Positions 1 through 12,600 of a stretch of DNA of 64,000 nucleotides are shown here, piece by piece. Numbering within the stretch: the stretch's first letter is position 1; each line of letters opens with the position of its first letter. Under the pieces are notes generated by a model. The model saw only the letters and a list, made by a program, of their open reading frames with translations. It searched no databases and was not told where the DNA came from. A program made the translations under genes and the position numbers. The DNA comes from Trochalopteron elliotii (lineage: Eukaryota > Chordata > Aves > Passeriformes > Leiothrichidae), in assembly GCA_024734555.1 (NCBI GenBank), contig JANPWX010000106.1, positions 3,957,984-4,021,983 on the forward strand. Direction: 5' to 3'.

Positions 1-966
1 ATTCTGTCCTCTACTCTTCATTAATAGCAGAACTCGGGAGAATTTTTAAGGGGGAAAATCTCCCTTAAAAATTAAGCCCAAAAACCTCATAATTCAATTA
101 AAGGAACCTCCCCTTCTGTGCTGCCATTTTATCACATATTTATTCACCACATCCACAATTTTTTAATGTTCCCCAAACAATTTGCTTTACTTGCTTAAAG
201 GGGCAGCACGGGATGGTGCAGATCTCCACCTCCAACTGCTCTTTGTGATGTTTTTTGATGAAGAGATGCCTGAGCCTGGTGAAGAGATGCCACACTGGGA
301 ATTCCCTGCCAGGCAGCTGTGGCAGCCCTGAGCCAGAGCAGCCCTGGCAAACAGATGAGCAGAGACCAGGGCTCACACACAGGAGGAAACCAGCCAAGAG
401 AAGGAAAAACACGCCTGGAGAGCAAAATTTAAAGTATACAATCACTCCCTTGGCATAGGTCAGACCAAATTTGAAGTGCCTGACACCCTGTGTGCTTGGA
501 TATCTCTGCTTGCTTGCCTTGCTCCACATTAGCAGCTCAATGACAGGTAAATTAATTAATTTCCCAGCATTTGGTGCAGCCAGCATGTGCAAAACTGCCC
601 AACCAATGTGAGACCATTTGGTCAAACAGCATTTGCAATTTGCTTCTATATTTAGGCTGTTTGCCTGCAAAAGCCCACACATATATTTAACAAGGTCAGT
701 GGATGAATTTGGGTGAGTGGGGAGCAATTTCTGCCGTGGTGAGATGCAAACATGATGAACCAGTGCAGTTTATTCCTCTTACACATTAAAATGTAAAAAC
801 ACACAACCCTGAGAAACACCTTGTGAATCTCATTTCCACTGCAGTGTTTGTTAGAAAACAGTGTCTTTTTTGACCTATTGGGAAAGGATATAAAGATATC
901 ATATTTGATTGAGATTTTTGAATTTATAAACGCAAAAAAAGCCCTGGAAATTTCCAGGAAATTTCC

Positions 967-1000
967 TGTAGAAATTTCAAAAATGTAGAAATTTCAAAAA
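967..1000. repeat. Perfect 17-bp tandem pair with nearby palindromes
   Basis: TGTAGAAATTTCAAAAA occurs at 967-983 and again at 984-1000. It sits between the palindrome TGGAAATTTCCA (945-956, overlapping a second GGAAATTTCC at 957-966) and an inverted repeat ACATGTA/TACATGT at 1000-1017. Confidence 0.9.
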
Positions 1001-3539
1001 CATGTAGAAATACATGTTTTAAACTCAGTTTCCTCTTTTCTATTTTTAGATAAGCAACATCCCACAAAGAGAAACCAAAGAACAACAACTGAAGTAGAAA
1101 AGCACTATATAGATGTTGGTTTTGGTCTAAGCCTACATCCAGACTCTGATGGAAGACTGAAGTCTTCTTGCATGCAAAAGTCTAAGTAGCAGTTCCATTT
1201 TAACAGCCTAAATATTCTTAATTTTCCCTTTCCTTGGATAAAGTATTTATTGGTACATACTGTTCCTGTAGCAATCAGCATCAGTTTGAATAACTATAAG
1301 CATATTTGCATTTTTCCTTCAGAGCTACGAGCACTGTACAAAATGCAACAAAAGAGAAAATCAAAGATATGGTGCTATCAGGAAATACGATTTTTTCAGT
1401 CCTTTGAAACTCAATTGAGTTTAAAGTGCCTTTTTTTCCCCCTTCTTAAAGCACTTTCCCTTCTTAAGGTTAAAATCAAGGTTCAGAGGGGCCAAACCTT
1501 TTCCTTTTTTTCAAGGCAGTAACTACTGACAGGAGTTCAGTATTCAGGAGTGCTCCAAAGGGTCTCCAGACGTGGCCCCCATTCTGCCTTGTCACTGACG
1601 GGGGCTCAGAGCACACCACAAAATTCCACAACCAAAAAAAAAAAAACTTCATTGCCTCACGACAACTTTCTCCAGCACTGCTCGGGGAAGTCAGCTCAGG
1701 AAGAAAATGTGTGTTGAAAAATTCATGGAGCACAAGCCCCCTGCTGAGGGGTGGCTTTGCTACAGGAGCATGTAACGTTCCCAAGCAGCCGGCGAGGGAA
1801 AAGTGTCCTGAATTCCAAGTGCTCTATCTCGGCTCTATCTCCACATGAGCTCTAGCCTGCAGAAACAGAATTCACTGTTCCATGGACAAGTTCCAGGAGC
1901 TGTTTCCGTGTGTGGTGAATGCCAAAACTGGGCCTAGTGGGCTGTTATTAAAATGTTGCTGTCAAGCTATTAAACGCTTGAAAAGCCCAGAATTAAAAGA
2001 AGCTTTATGCATGTACTCCCCACGGTGTTTCTAATCGTGCCATTGATGTCTGCAGATCCAGTTCCCTGAAAAATTTAGCTACAGTATGTGTTTATAAATC
2101 ATTTCTTTTAAAGGCTGCCACCACAGCACCAAATCTCGGGCCTGGGTTTAATCTGCAGTTTGAGCAGGAGTGAGATTGTGCTCAGAGATTGCAAAGCATT
2201 CTTCAAAGGCACTGCTGAGCACAGGTGCTTTAGGGGACTGCTCCTCCCAGAAACAGGGTGCTTTAAAAGCATCCCAGCCTCCAGTTGGACCAGTTTGCAC
2301 TGGGAGTCTGCGAGAAAACTCCTCCTTCACCTGCATTGCCCCTGTTCTACATCATTCCCATCAATTCCCAGGACGTGTTGGGCCAGCTTGCCACAATTCA
2401 GCTATCCAGCTACTGAAATGAATGGCTGAAAGCACAGAATTTACTGCATCTAAAAATCTGTTTATCTTTTCATCTAAATGAAAGGATTTTTCCCATCTTT
2501 TCATAAGATATAAGATATTATCTTTGCAAAAGACTTCTTGCTGTCTTTTCATTTCCATGTTCGATACCAACCCCTTCAAAGAATAAAAAATGGAAAGAAT
2601 GAAACCAATGCCATTATTCTTTTTCTCATCACAGAGCAGGTGACTTTCAGAGATAACTAGAGACACAAGGAAACACATACAGGGTGGGCAAAGCAACAAT
2701 CGTGAGAGTGAAGGCACGGAAAGCAAAAATACAAAGATTTTAGGAAGTAGGAGCTGAGTGATGACATCAAAAGCAGCAGAAAAAGGAGGACAGGTGAGGG
2801 TACAGCAGCAAAGGGGTCAGTCCCATGTGGGATCTGGGCTGGCTGCATCCCCTGCTCTGCCTTGTGGACAAAAAGGAAGCACAGATGCAAAGAGCCAAGG
2901 GTTCAAGGTGGAAGAGAAAAATAATGCTCGATAATGGAGTCTATTAATTAATGGCCACGGAAGACCAGGTAATTTGTGGTCATGGTGCTCGAAAGATAAA
3001 TAGTCTAGACTGAATCAGCCATGTGGAATCCCTCCAAACTGGAGCCATCCTGGGGAGAATTCAGTGTTTTCAGGGAAAAGGGAACAATCCCAAGCATCCA
3101 TCACTTCCATCACAATCAGGCTGACGTCTCTGCATTATTTAATTTGGGCCAAACACCACAAAACAGATGAAAATTTCCAACTGTCTGGGGTGTAAGAGGT
3201 GAGAAGATTTAGGGAGACCTCAAGAAATACAGCAAAGGCACATTTTCACTTCAGAGTACTTGGAATAACCCAGATCAAGAGAACCCAATCCAAGCACCGA
3301 CTTTTGCCAAAGGTGATTTTTAAGCCTGTCCTCCTCTAATCCTTCTGTGGGGAAGGAATCATTGGTAGGAAAATAAATACCCTGAGCTTTTGTGAGATCT
3401 GTGGGAGCATCCTTGAGAGGAAATCTCACGATCCCAAGGCAGACTCTACTTCATACTCCTAATTCACAATTATTTTGCTCAAGTGTTTGATACAAGATAG
3501 GAAAGGGTTTGATATCTAGAAAACCTTGCCTGTAATGCC

Positions 3540-3800
3540 CTCCTGACAGATCATTACACGAGTCTAATTGAATTTAGATCTTGAGATATGTTGCTCAGAA
3601 CTCGTTTGCATTTCACTAGAAATGAGATGATCATCTTTACACAGAAACTGTGACGCATATTTTCATGCACATGAAACAAATACCAAAATATTCAGGTATT
3701 TGTGTGCTTGATTTGCATATAGTTGCTACCTCTGTGTAGGAACCAAGCAATTACTCTAACAGGTAATTATGTACTCACATGTAATTTGCATAAGAGGGCA
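3540..3800. promoter_or_regulatory. Candidate regulatory element with octamer cluster
   Basis: Two perfect ATTTGCAT octamers (3711-3718 and 3784-3791) and a third related GTTTGCA (3604-3610) fall within 190 bp, with TAATTA-like and TCATTA motifs around them. There is no repeat and no credible frame. POU-factor binding is inference from motifs alone. Confidence 0.3.
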
Positions 3801-5052
3801 AAAATATCCTACAGTTCACTCATTCTGTAAATATTTGGGGCAAGAAAGCAAACAAGAGGTGGAAAAAAATCTGCATATTTGCCCAATGGACACAAGGAAA
3901 GAAAACAGAAATCTCTATTATTTTCTCATAAACAATTTCACCTTTTCCCAGAAAATGTATTTATTCTCCTGTTACTAAATTCTAAATAGCAAGAATAAAC
4001 ATATGCAAAAAGACAAAATATTGCGGGTTTTTTTTTTAGACCTTCTGTTATATGTGAATCACAGCCTCTTGAAAAAGCTCTCTAATTACTGCAATTTTTG
4101 CTTAGTGAAAGAAAAATTTGTACCCACGCAGGCCTTATAATTGATTCAAACAGAAACATTCTTTTTACTCAAAAGGGAATGTTTCTTTGAATTATGGCAA
4201 TCATTTAACAAAGAAAACTGTCATTCTGGAATGAAAATCAATAACTTTAATTTAAAAAAGAAAACACTTCAGCATTCACCCCTCCTTTCCTTACTTTGTA
4301 GGATAAATTATCTGCCAAACCTATATTCATGCAAATTTTTGATTTCCTTAAAATTTCGGGAGTTAAACACTTTACTGGGAAGAAAGCCTGGTTATGCATC
4401 CAATTCCTTTCCCAAACTTCATCTGTGGCTAAGAAATTCCTGGAACTGTGCTAGTCATCAGTGGGTCACTGCAGGCTGCCCTCATTGCAAAAATTTATAA
4501 TTAATGGGATATCTGAGATTTGGATCCAGTGTGTGGATGTTACAAAATACATCACAAGTTTTCATAAGCTTCACAGAGAGCTGCTTTGCTTGTCCTACAA
4601 GTCCTCCTTGAACTCCACCAAAATATAAATGAACTCCAAGGAAGTGAAGACAATTCAGGTTTCTGCTATCTGACCATGGTGGGATTGAAATTGGCTCAGC
4701 AATAACATGACAAACCTAACTCCTGGTATCCCTCACTTTTCCACTTCCCTTGATACATAAGTGAATTTCCCTTCCTCAAGTTCTTCTTATATGGTAGGGG
4801 AAAGCCTCTAGTAATTAATTTCCCACTAGATAATTCTGCTCTAGGATTAAGTAAAAAGAGGATTATGGGGTTTTTTTACTCCTAAAAGGCAGCACAATCC
4901 TATTTTACCTCTGTGTAAAAACACCTTCTAACACACCTACAGCCAGCATTTAGGGAAAGGTGCAGCTTCCTTGGGGGACAAACCACTTAAATCATTTCTC
5001 CTTACAGTGACCTGGCAAAGATCTCCTTGGAACAGCAACCCAGTGTAAAAGT

Positions 5053-5207
5053 GTGCTGAGAATTCAGGTAAATAAATGAATATAGAGAAGTAATGATGGG
5101 TTTTTCTGTAGTATTTTCTGCAGTATTTTCTGTGCTGAGAACTCAGATGCATAACCAGCAGAAAAATGAATGTAGAGAGCTAATGATGGGTTTTTCTGTA
5201 GTATTTC
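5053..5207. repeat. Imperfect tandem duplication, two units of about 78 bp
   Basis: Unit 1 starts GTGCTGAGAATTCAG at 5053 and unit 2 starts GTGCTGAGAACTCAG at 5132. Both contain TAATGATGGGTTTTTCTGTA (5091 and 5181) and GTAGTATTT. An insertion of about 11 bp in unit 2 shifts the internal offset from 79 to 90. Confidence 0.85.
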
Positions 5208-6103
5208 AGGCAGCAGCTTGGATTTTTTGAGTGTCCCATCCATGCCCTGCTGTGGTTCCCAGTTCTGCACCCAAGGGGACAGGACAGGGACCATTGACCC
5301 CATTCCCTACTCACAGGTTACTACCCAGAGTGAGGCACTGCACACCCATCCCAGAGCATGGGAACCAGCCCTTCACTGCCTATGCTAAATCCCAGACGTG
5401 TTTATTCTCTAATCCCAGGGCTGGAGAGCAGCAAACAGCTCAGTCTCCATTAGTTGTCCAACAGGATGGGACAATCATCACATGGTGATTTTCACACCTG
5501 CTTCCCTCTCCTTTTATTGTTGGGAGGCATAATATTCAAACTAGAAGGATAAGGCAATGTTCCACATCATTTTAGCCATTTCCTTACATCACACTCAGGC
5601 AACATTTGATCTTTTCCTCCTCACCTATCTGACATTTTTTCTCTGTTTAACTCCATGTTAATCAGCTGATAAACCCAAGTTTGAAGGAACTACTAGAAGG
5701 CTTCTGAACTTCTCTCCAGAGAAACACCATATCATTTTTTCTCAGAATGATTTTTTGATACACTTTTGCATAGCACTCTATAAAACGTTGGGTTTGTTCC
5801 CTCAGTGTTCCTTGTTTGTTTGTAAAGCCTTTCCTCAGCTTAAAGCACCACAGTTTGTCACATGAATGTACCAAGAAGCAAAAACACCTCCACGGGGTTC
5901 TCAGCACTGCCAGACTTGTTTAGGGCCTTCAGCACGTCCTCAGCCAAGCTGTGCCTCATTTTACTGAGCAGAACAAGAGGTGTAATCACAGAGTCTGCAG
6001 TTGCTTCTGGGCTCAGATGAAGAATTCGTCTGTGTTCACTTCTAAACTGCTTTTTTTGGCAGAGTTTAAAATACAGAAATGAGAGTTTTGTGTGTTGACA
6101 TAG

Positions 6104-6143
6104 TATGTGTGTGTGTGTATATATTTATATTTAATATATATAC
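6104..6143. repeat. (GT)n microsatellite grading into AT-rich repeat
   Basis: A GT run at about 6104-6118 is followed by TATATATTTATATTTAATAT-like sequence. It is a simple repeat with no associated gene. Confidence 0.85.
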
Positions 6144-9100
6144 AGGTACATGTGTGTTCAGAGCTCCAGGTAGGAGAACTTTAAGCAAATGGAAATGAAG
6201 ATAAAACAGTGACAGAGAACTTCCATATAGCAAACAGTGAAAGGAATGTCTAGGCCTTAAAATATCACACACTTGATTGGACAGGGAAGTTCTGTGTTCC
6301 CAAATCCCTCTTTGCAGCCCCTTGTCACACAGACACTGCTCCATGGGGGAGACTCTGGGGCAATGGATGCTCAGTCAAGTCACTGGGAATTGGCTGTGCT
6401 GAAGAATTTGGGAGCCAAAGGCCCCCAGCATCACACAGTGTGGAGAGCAGGGAGGGAAATTCACCCTGTGCTGGAAGGACAGAGCACAAACCTCGTGTCC
6501 TGTCTGGGTCTTACCCCAACACACAAATTCAAAGGGATTTTTCTTTCCCCTCCTCAGTGCAGTTTGTTGCCACTCATTGCACTGACCTGTAAAGTCAAGG
6601 CCTGACCTTTTTTTGGAGTCCAAGTGAGAAAGCAGATGAGATACTGGGACAGAGGCAGACTTTTAGCCTCAGAGGCTGGCAAGGGAGGCAGAAGTGCTGT
6701 GCCTGAAATCTGTGTTGGGCCATGACCAAGACATCACTTATTCCACAGCCATCCACAGACTGTCACTTCATTTCAGTACTAGAAATGAAGGGTGGTCTGA
6801 CACATAAGTCATTAGGAAAAAAAAAATTAAATCAATATTCCTAAACCTCTCAAGAAAAGAATGCATTTGAGAGTCAGATTTTTTTTCAAGAAGAAAGTCA
6901 AGTCCAAATGCTAGTTAGGCCTGTCTGCAGCTGTGAATTGTGCATGTAAAAATATACACTGAGACTTCTTTAAACATGGAGCCAATGTTACAAAGAACTA
7001 GATGCAATTTTCCAAACAAAAATGTTATGGTCCCTACCTTCATTTAGCTGACTAGTTTGCATACTCAGAAGATATTCACATTTAGGGGTAAAAAATTAAT
7101 TAATTTTAGACATGCAAAATTCTACTATTTCACAGCCAGAAAGGGAGGGCTGTATCTTCTAAGGAAAAGGGGAGCACACTTCAAATGATCACCCTAAAAT
7201 GACAAAGCCTCATATTGGTGCTAATGCTGTTAATTTACTCTTTTAATGGAAAGATACCAGTGTTGGAAATTTGAGGGTCTTTTGAAGACCCCAGTTTATG
7301 GAGCCTAAGACTTTTGTGCCTGACTGTGAGAAGAACACAACTTGTTAATCTATCAAACCATTATCAAACTAACATCACACTTTTACTACCAAAAATGTTT
7401 TAATGTTTTCTCAGCACATGAAGAATTCAAGACAGACCCTTCCATAGTCAATGCTTGTCCTAAATTCACCAATACCCCAGGATTACACCAGAAACACTCT
7501 AAATCTATTTTATTCCACTTGCTTTACCACATTTGTTTAAAGATGGTCTCTTGTTGGTTCATCTGTGTCTCAAGTCAAGTGACCTTATTTATGATCTTAT
7601 AGTTCCTGTACGTTTTCCTCAAAAAGCAGATCTTTCCAGACAGCTGAATATAGGTTACAGGCAAAACAAAATCTCTAATCATTTAGAATTTCTAAATTTT
7701 TCTCATGTGATCACCTTTATAAGGAGATATTATAGTAAAAGGAAAAAAAAAAAAATAAACCAGCTGTCATGCAGGGCATTTGCTTTTAGCAGAGCCTTGG
7801 GTTCCTGCACAAACACGATGCACCCAAAGTCTGCAAGAGGCTAACACAAGAATTCTGCTTCAGATTATGACTGAACGTTAGTGACCTGTACAATGACAAA
7901 AATCATTGAACCAGTCAAGGCAATTTGTGAGGAAAAATTACAGAGCTGGAACAGAAGCGCGCTCGGAGCGCTGAAGAACCCCAGAGTCATCCTGCTCTCC
8001 TCAAAGCAGAACGGGCAAATCTTCCCCCAGCAGCCACCTCTAATCCTCTGCTAAAGAATGAAATATTTAGGTGCCCTCACAAAAAAACCCCACCCAACAA
8101 ATCTGCATCTGAAAAACCCTGCTTGGAAGATCACAATGTTTGGAGTTGGTAGTTTGGCAGAGTTACAAAATTACATTTCAAAAATCTACTTATTTTTCCA
8201 GCGTCAAAGCTCCTTTCTGTGCACGATGACAAAACTGACTCCAGTTTCAAATGCACCTGTCAGAGCTGTCAGCCATCAGCAGCACTCTTTTGTTGTTTGG
8301 TTATGCTGCCAGGCTATTCCAGCATGTTTTCACTGAGAGGAGGAGGTGTCATCTGAATATGGCAAAACAAAACTGTGACTCACTCAGCAGAATCAGACAG
8401 ACCTTACAGTTTGGAGTAAGGCACACAGCCTGTCTGAGACTGCAGACTCCTCCAGACTATCTTTCTGCTTGCACAGCACCGGCACAGAGCTGATCCCTCT
8501 GCAGCAAAATAACAAGGTAATGAGAGGAGCCCTGAGCAGGCAGCAGCCCTGTGAATCAGCACTGGCTCCATGCATTGCTACACCAGCCACAATTAACACC
8601 CAGCCTGCACAACAGAGGTGGCAAAGCAATATTGGAGTTAGCATGGTGTGGCAAATAAAGGAATACATAATATTGATAGAGCAAATGAGGAAGCATGTAA
8701 TTCCTTTGGATGTGTATGTCAAAATTAAAGCTATCTAAGCATTCACTTATTTTTTCTTTCACTGATTTTTTTCTTGCTTATAAATTTGTGTCACTGAACC
8801 CAGGCATTTTGTACCCTGTGGCAACTCCTGGAAGTTATAACAGTTGAACTAATGAGATCTGTGAAAGCACTCCCTCTTTGAGAGAGGAAATGATTTTTAG
8901 TCAAACAGTTGAATGTTTTCCCTACCATCTGCACAACCTTTTGTTAAAACACCTTCTATACCGAGACACCTGATCAAACAGATGGGGGAAGAAAAAAAAG
9001 CCTTTGTTAAAGTTTTGGCATTTGGTTTCTTCAATTAGATTCTTCCAATAAGTTTTCAGCAAAACCAGTCATATGGTCCACATATTTTTAATCATAAATC

Positions 9101-9181
9101 TTTTGCCAAGAAGGGGTAAAAGGAAGCAATTCTTGGTGCCCTGAGGTGTCTTTATAAGTCTGAAAATGCATTACTGCAAGT

Positions 9182-9640
9182 TATAGAGCCTTAGCATGGT
9201 TTGGATCATCCAGTGCCACCCCATGCCATGGGCAGGGACACCTTCCACTATCTCAGGGTGCTCCAAGCCCTGTCCAGCCTTGCTTTAGACACTTCCAGGG
9301 ATCCAGGGGCAGCCACAGCTTCTCTGGACAACCTGTGCCAGGGCTCCACCACCTTCACAGAGAATTCCTTCTCAATATTCCATCTAACCCTGCCCTCTGT
9401 CAATTGAAGGCCATTCCCCCTTGTCTTGTCACTACATGCCCTTGTCAAAAGTCTCTCCCCATCTCTCTTGGGGTTCCTTTAGGCACTGGAAAGTGCTGTA
9501 GCATCTCCATTTTCTTCTCCAGGCTGAGCAATCCCATCTCAGCCTGGTTTCATAGCAGAAGTGTTCCTTCCCTTCCCTCCAACATGTGACAAAACTTGGC
9601 AACCTCTTCTCCACAGGTCCCCTGCTCCCCACAGCAGCAG
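9182..9640 (-). mobile_element. CR1 LINE 3' fragment
   Basis: The plus strand is the reverse complement of the CR1 3' region. It runs from GCATGGTTTGGATCATC (the unit next to the terminal octamer repeats) through TCTCTGGACAACCTGTGCCA, then CATTCCCCCTTGTC, to TTCTCCAGGCTGAGCAA. These landmarks occur in the order expected for CR1, the main avian LINE. The element is 5' truncated and carries small deletions, and it encodes nothing intact. Confidence 0.9.
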
Positions 9641-12600
9641 TTCTCTGAGTGTGAAACACACTGCAGCAAATACAGCAAACACTGACTGAAGTACAAGGGA
9701 AGTGTTAGAGAGGTACCACCTATGCACCAGATTTATCCTTGAAGGCCTGGACAAGCATCTGTTATTTTAAATGTTCAGTGCAGATGTCAGTCCTGGCCAA
9801 AGGCAACATCGCCATACAGCTTTGGGCCAACACAGAAAATCCAAAATAAAACACACAGCCTCTTCATAGTTCATATTAGTGCTCAAAATGCAGGTAACTC
9901 ATGGCATTGCAAAAGAGTGTTTGTTCATAACTAAATGTGTGAAATTCAATACTGTCAATACTGTAATTGGGATTAGGTGTGTACAGATTACGTTTATAGG
10001 GAAACAGTGTAGCCAAATTTTTTTTTCTCTTGCCCTGGAAAAGCTCACCACCTTAAAAAAAAACCCCAAACCTAAATGTTATTTCTTTGCTAAGAAATGG
10101 ATTGCCAAGCAGCTTGGCAGAGCTGCCAGCCCCTGTACCAGGCTGGGCAGCGGGGTCAGGCAGTATTGGCAGTAGGGACTGCCTGCCCCAGATGGCTGCA
10201 CCGAGCTGGGGCCCAGGTGCCAACAGAGCACTGAGAACATCAAAATCACAGCCCTGCTTCGTTTCCCAAAGCAATTATGCTTTTAAAAACTCAACCAAAA
10301 GGGGTGTCAGATCAGGAACTCCTGTACTCTAGTGAGGTTGGAAAGGAAGCTCAGTGAGCAAGGGTAGCGTCGAGCACATCAGGCAGCCTCCTCCTCTTGG
10401 TGCATGGAGGTCATTCCCCATGGAACTCATTCCCCTTGGCACAGCCCCTTCCCTGGAGTGGCACACAGGGCCATTTATGGGGGAAAAGCCTGGCAGATGC
10501 AAGAGTCAAGTGCCAAGAGTCTGGATGCTTTTTCTCCTCAGCACTGCCAGCAGTGGCATCTGGTTGCATGGCTGACTCCTCGCTCAGCACCCACGGGGGG
10601 GCCCTGGCCTGAACTCTGCCAGGCTCTGGTGGGTCATTCTGTCTCTGAACAGCCACCAAAAATCCTCTCTCCCTACTCACCCTTTCACTCTCAAAGGGGA
10701 AGAGGACAAAGACAGGATTTTGTCCAAACACACTCCCCCATAATCTTTCTGTGCTCTGCCCAGTGCCTTGCCCGGCTCCGCGCTCTCTCAGGCCCTCAGC
10801 AGGCCCTCAGCAGGCCCGTGCTGAGGCGGGACACTTTAGCACCGAGTTTTCCTAATTAAATTCACTCTGGCTTCAGGTCGGACAGGAATGTGAAGATTGT
10901 TGTGTGTCAGGATGGAGACACCCTGCCAGCAGCCAGGGCAGAGATAGGCACAGGGCTGTGTCACGTTTACCTCAGCCTACACATCGTGCACAGGCCGGGT
11001 CTGCAGCTCGGCGTTTGCATGACTAACTACGAGCCTTATGTACATTTACACATTCATTTATGCTGCCAGATTTTTGTATATTCAAAATATATGGTGCTAC
11101 ATGTTTTCTGGAAACTCGAGTTCCTGACTCTAAGGTATTTGGGATCTCGCTGTGGAATCCAAAGGCTCATTAACATTTCAGAATTAGACACCTTATTGGA
11201 AATAGCACACAACTGTGAAACAAATAAAAAAAAAAGGCATGAAATCTGCAATTTTTTTCTCCCCTTCACCTCCACCACATCATTTACCATAATATAAAGT
11301 CTAAGATGCTCTTCATGATGTGTTAGTCATTCCAACACAGCCAGCTTTGCTCTCTGTTCCCACTGATTCCCCTTGCTTTGAAATATATATTCTAAAAGCA
11401 AATTTCAACTTCCACCTTATGAAGAAAGTTATCCATAGAAAATAAATGTAGTTCTTAACACACTTCTGTACAACACTTATTTCTTCTATTCGTTTAATAT
11501 TACCATTTTTCACTGGATTGATAACTCAGTAATCTCAGAAGTGTCTCTTGAACTGTCTATCTACACTGCTGGGGACCTCCAAGAGCAAATGTAGGGATCA
11601 TATTTGAAGTGCAGGAAGCACAGAAGGGCTCGCACTGCAACGCACGTAGATTCATGTGTGGGAATGATTATCCTCAACTTTTCAGCTCTTTGATGCATTG
11701 TGTGAAAGATACCCACAAATCTTAACCAAAAGTTTCCTACATTAAAAGCACAGCCAAGCAGAGGAGCCTGGTCTTCTGGCTGTGTGGAGTTTTGCCTGAA
11801 TATATCCCCATGTGAATACCCTGCTTTGAATGATGTAACATGAAAGGATTGTCTGCATTGTGCAGAAATTCTGTTTCCCATTACTCATACTTGTAAATGT
11901 ATCTGTTCTACAGCTCCCTAAGAAATGAACAAGCCTTAGCATCAGAAATATTCCTAACACATTTTTAGGCAAAACAGAACCAGCTAGCTGTTCCATGAAT
12001 TAAGCAATTCTTTCATGCTTTGCAATGCCTCAGAGTCTCAACATAACATTTGGATGTGTTTATGCAATTTCTGAGATTCCCTACGCAGGTACTGTTGGGT
12101 CTTTTCCCACTCTGACAAGAGCTTTTCCTTGGAAGCCTGATAAACTGCACTGCTGACAGCTACACAGTGGTGGAAACAGGCAAGAGCCTCAGATGTTGGA
12201 ACAAGAAAGTATTCCAGTATTTTTAGCACCTGGGACTCTTGCTTAGCAAACATCCCCACCCCAGCTGTGTCATGAAAAAACTACAATCTCTGTACATATT
12301 TTACAAAATATAAAAGATGGACAAATAAAATTAAGATTAAAAAAACAAAGTAAATAACCCCAGGATTTTACCAAAATGTAACTTAGTGCTTAGACTCAGT
12401 TTCATCTCTGAGCAGTATCACTGCTGCCTTCAGGGGACTGATTTGATTGAGAGATGGATGATGTGAGACCCCTACACTGAACTCAGCTTGGGTGAAAAAT
12501 ACAACTGTGCATCAAATTTTGTCAAACTCGATTAAAAAAAAAAGCCCACAAAAGGATCCTGTCTGTACTTTCATGTCTACAATAGAAGCTTTTGCTACCT

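Larger units (their letters stand above)
1..9181. other. Gene-free block, unique AT-rich sequence
   Basis: I see no supported gene. The frames present (for example 140-727 minus, 195 codons) have no family resemblance and overlap frames on the other strand. Contents worth noting are the palindrome cluster near 945-1017, octamers at 1304-1311 and 4329-4336, the octamer cluster at 3540-3800, the tandem duplication at 5053-5207 and the GT/AT microsatellite near 6104. Confidence 0.6.

Noticed and set aside
140..727. 195-codon open frame on the minus strand
   Set aside because: A hydrophobic stretch looked like a membrane segment, but the frame has no other coding features and no recognisable relative.
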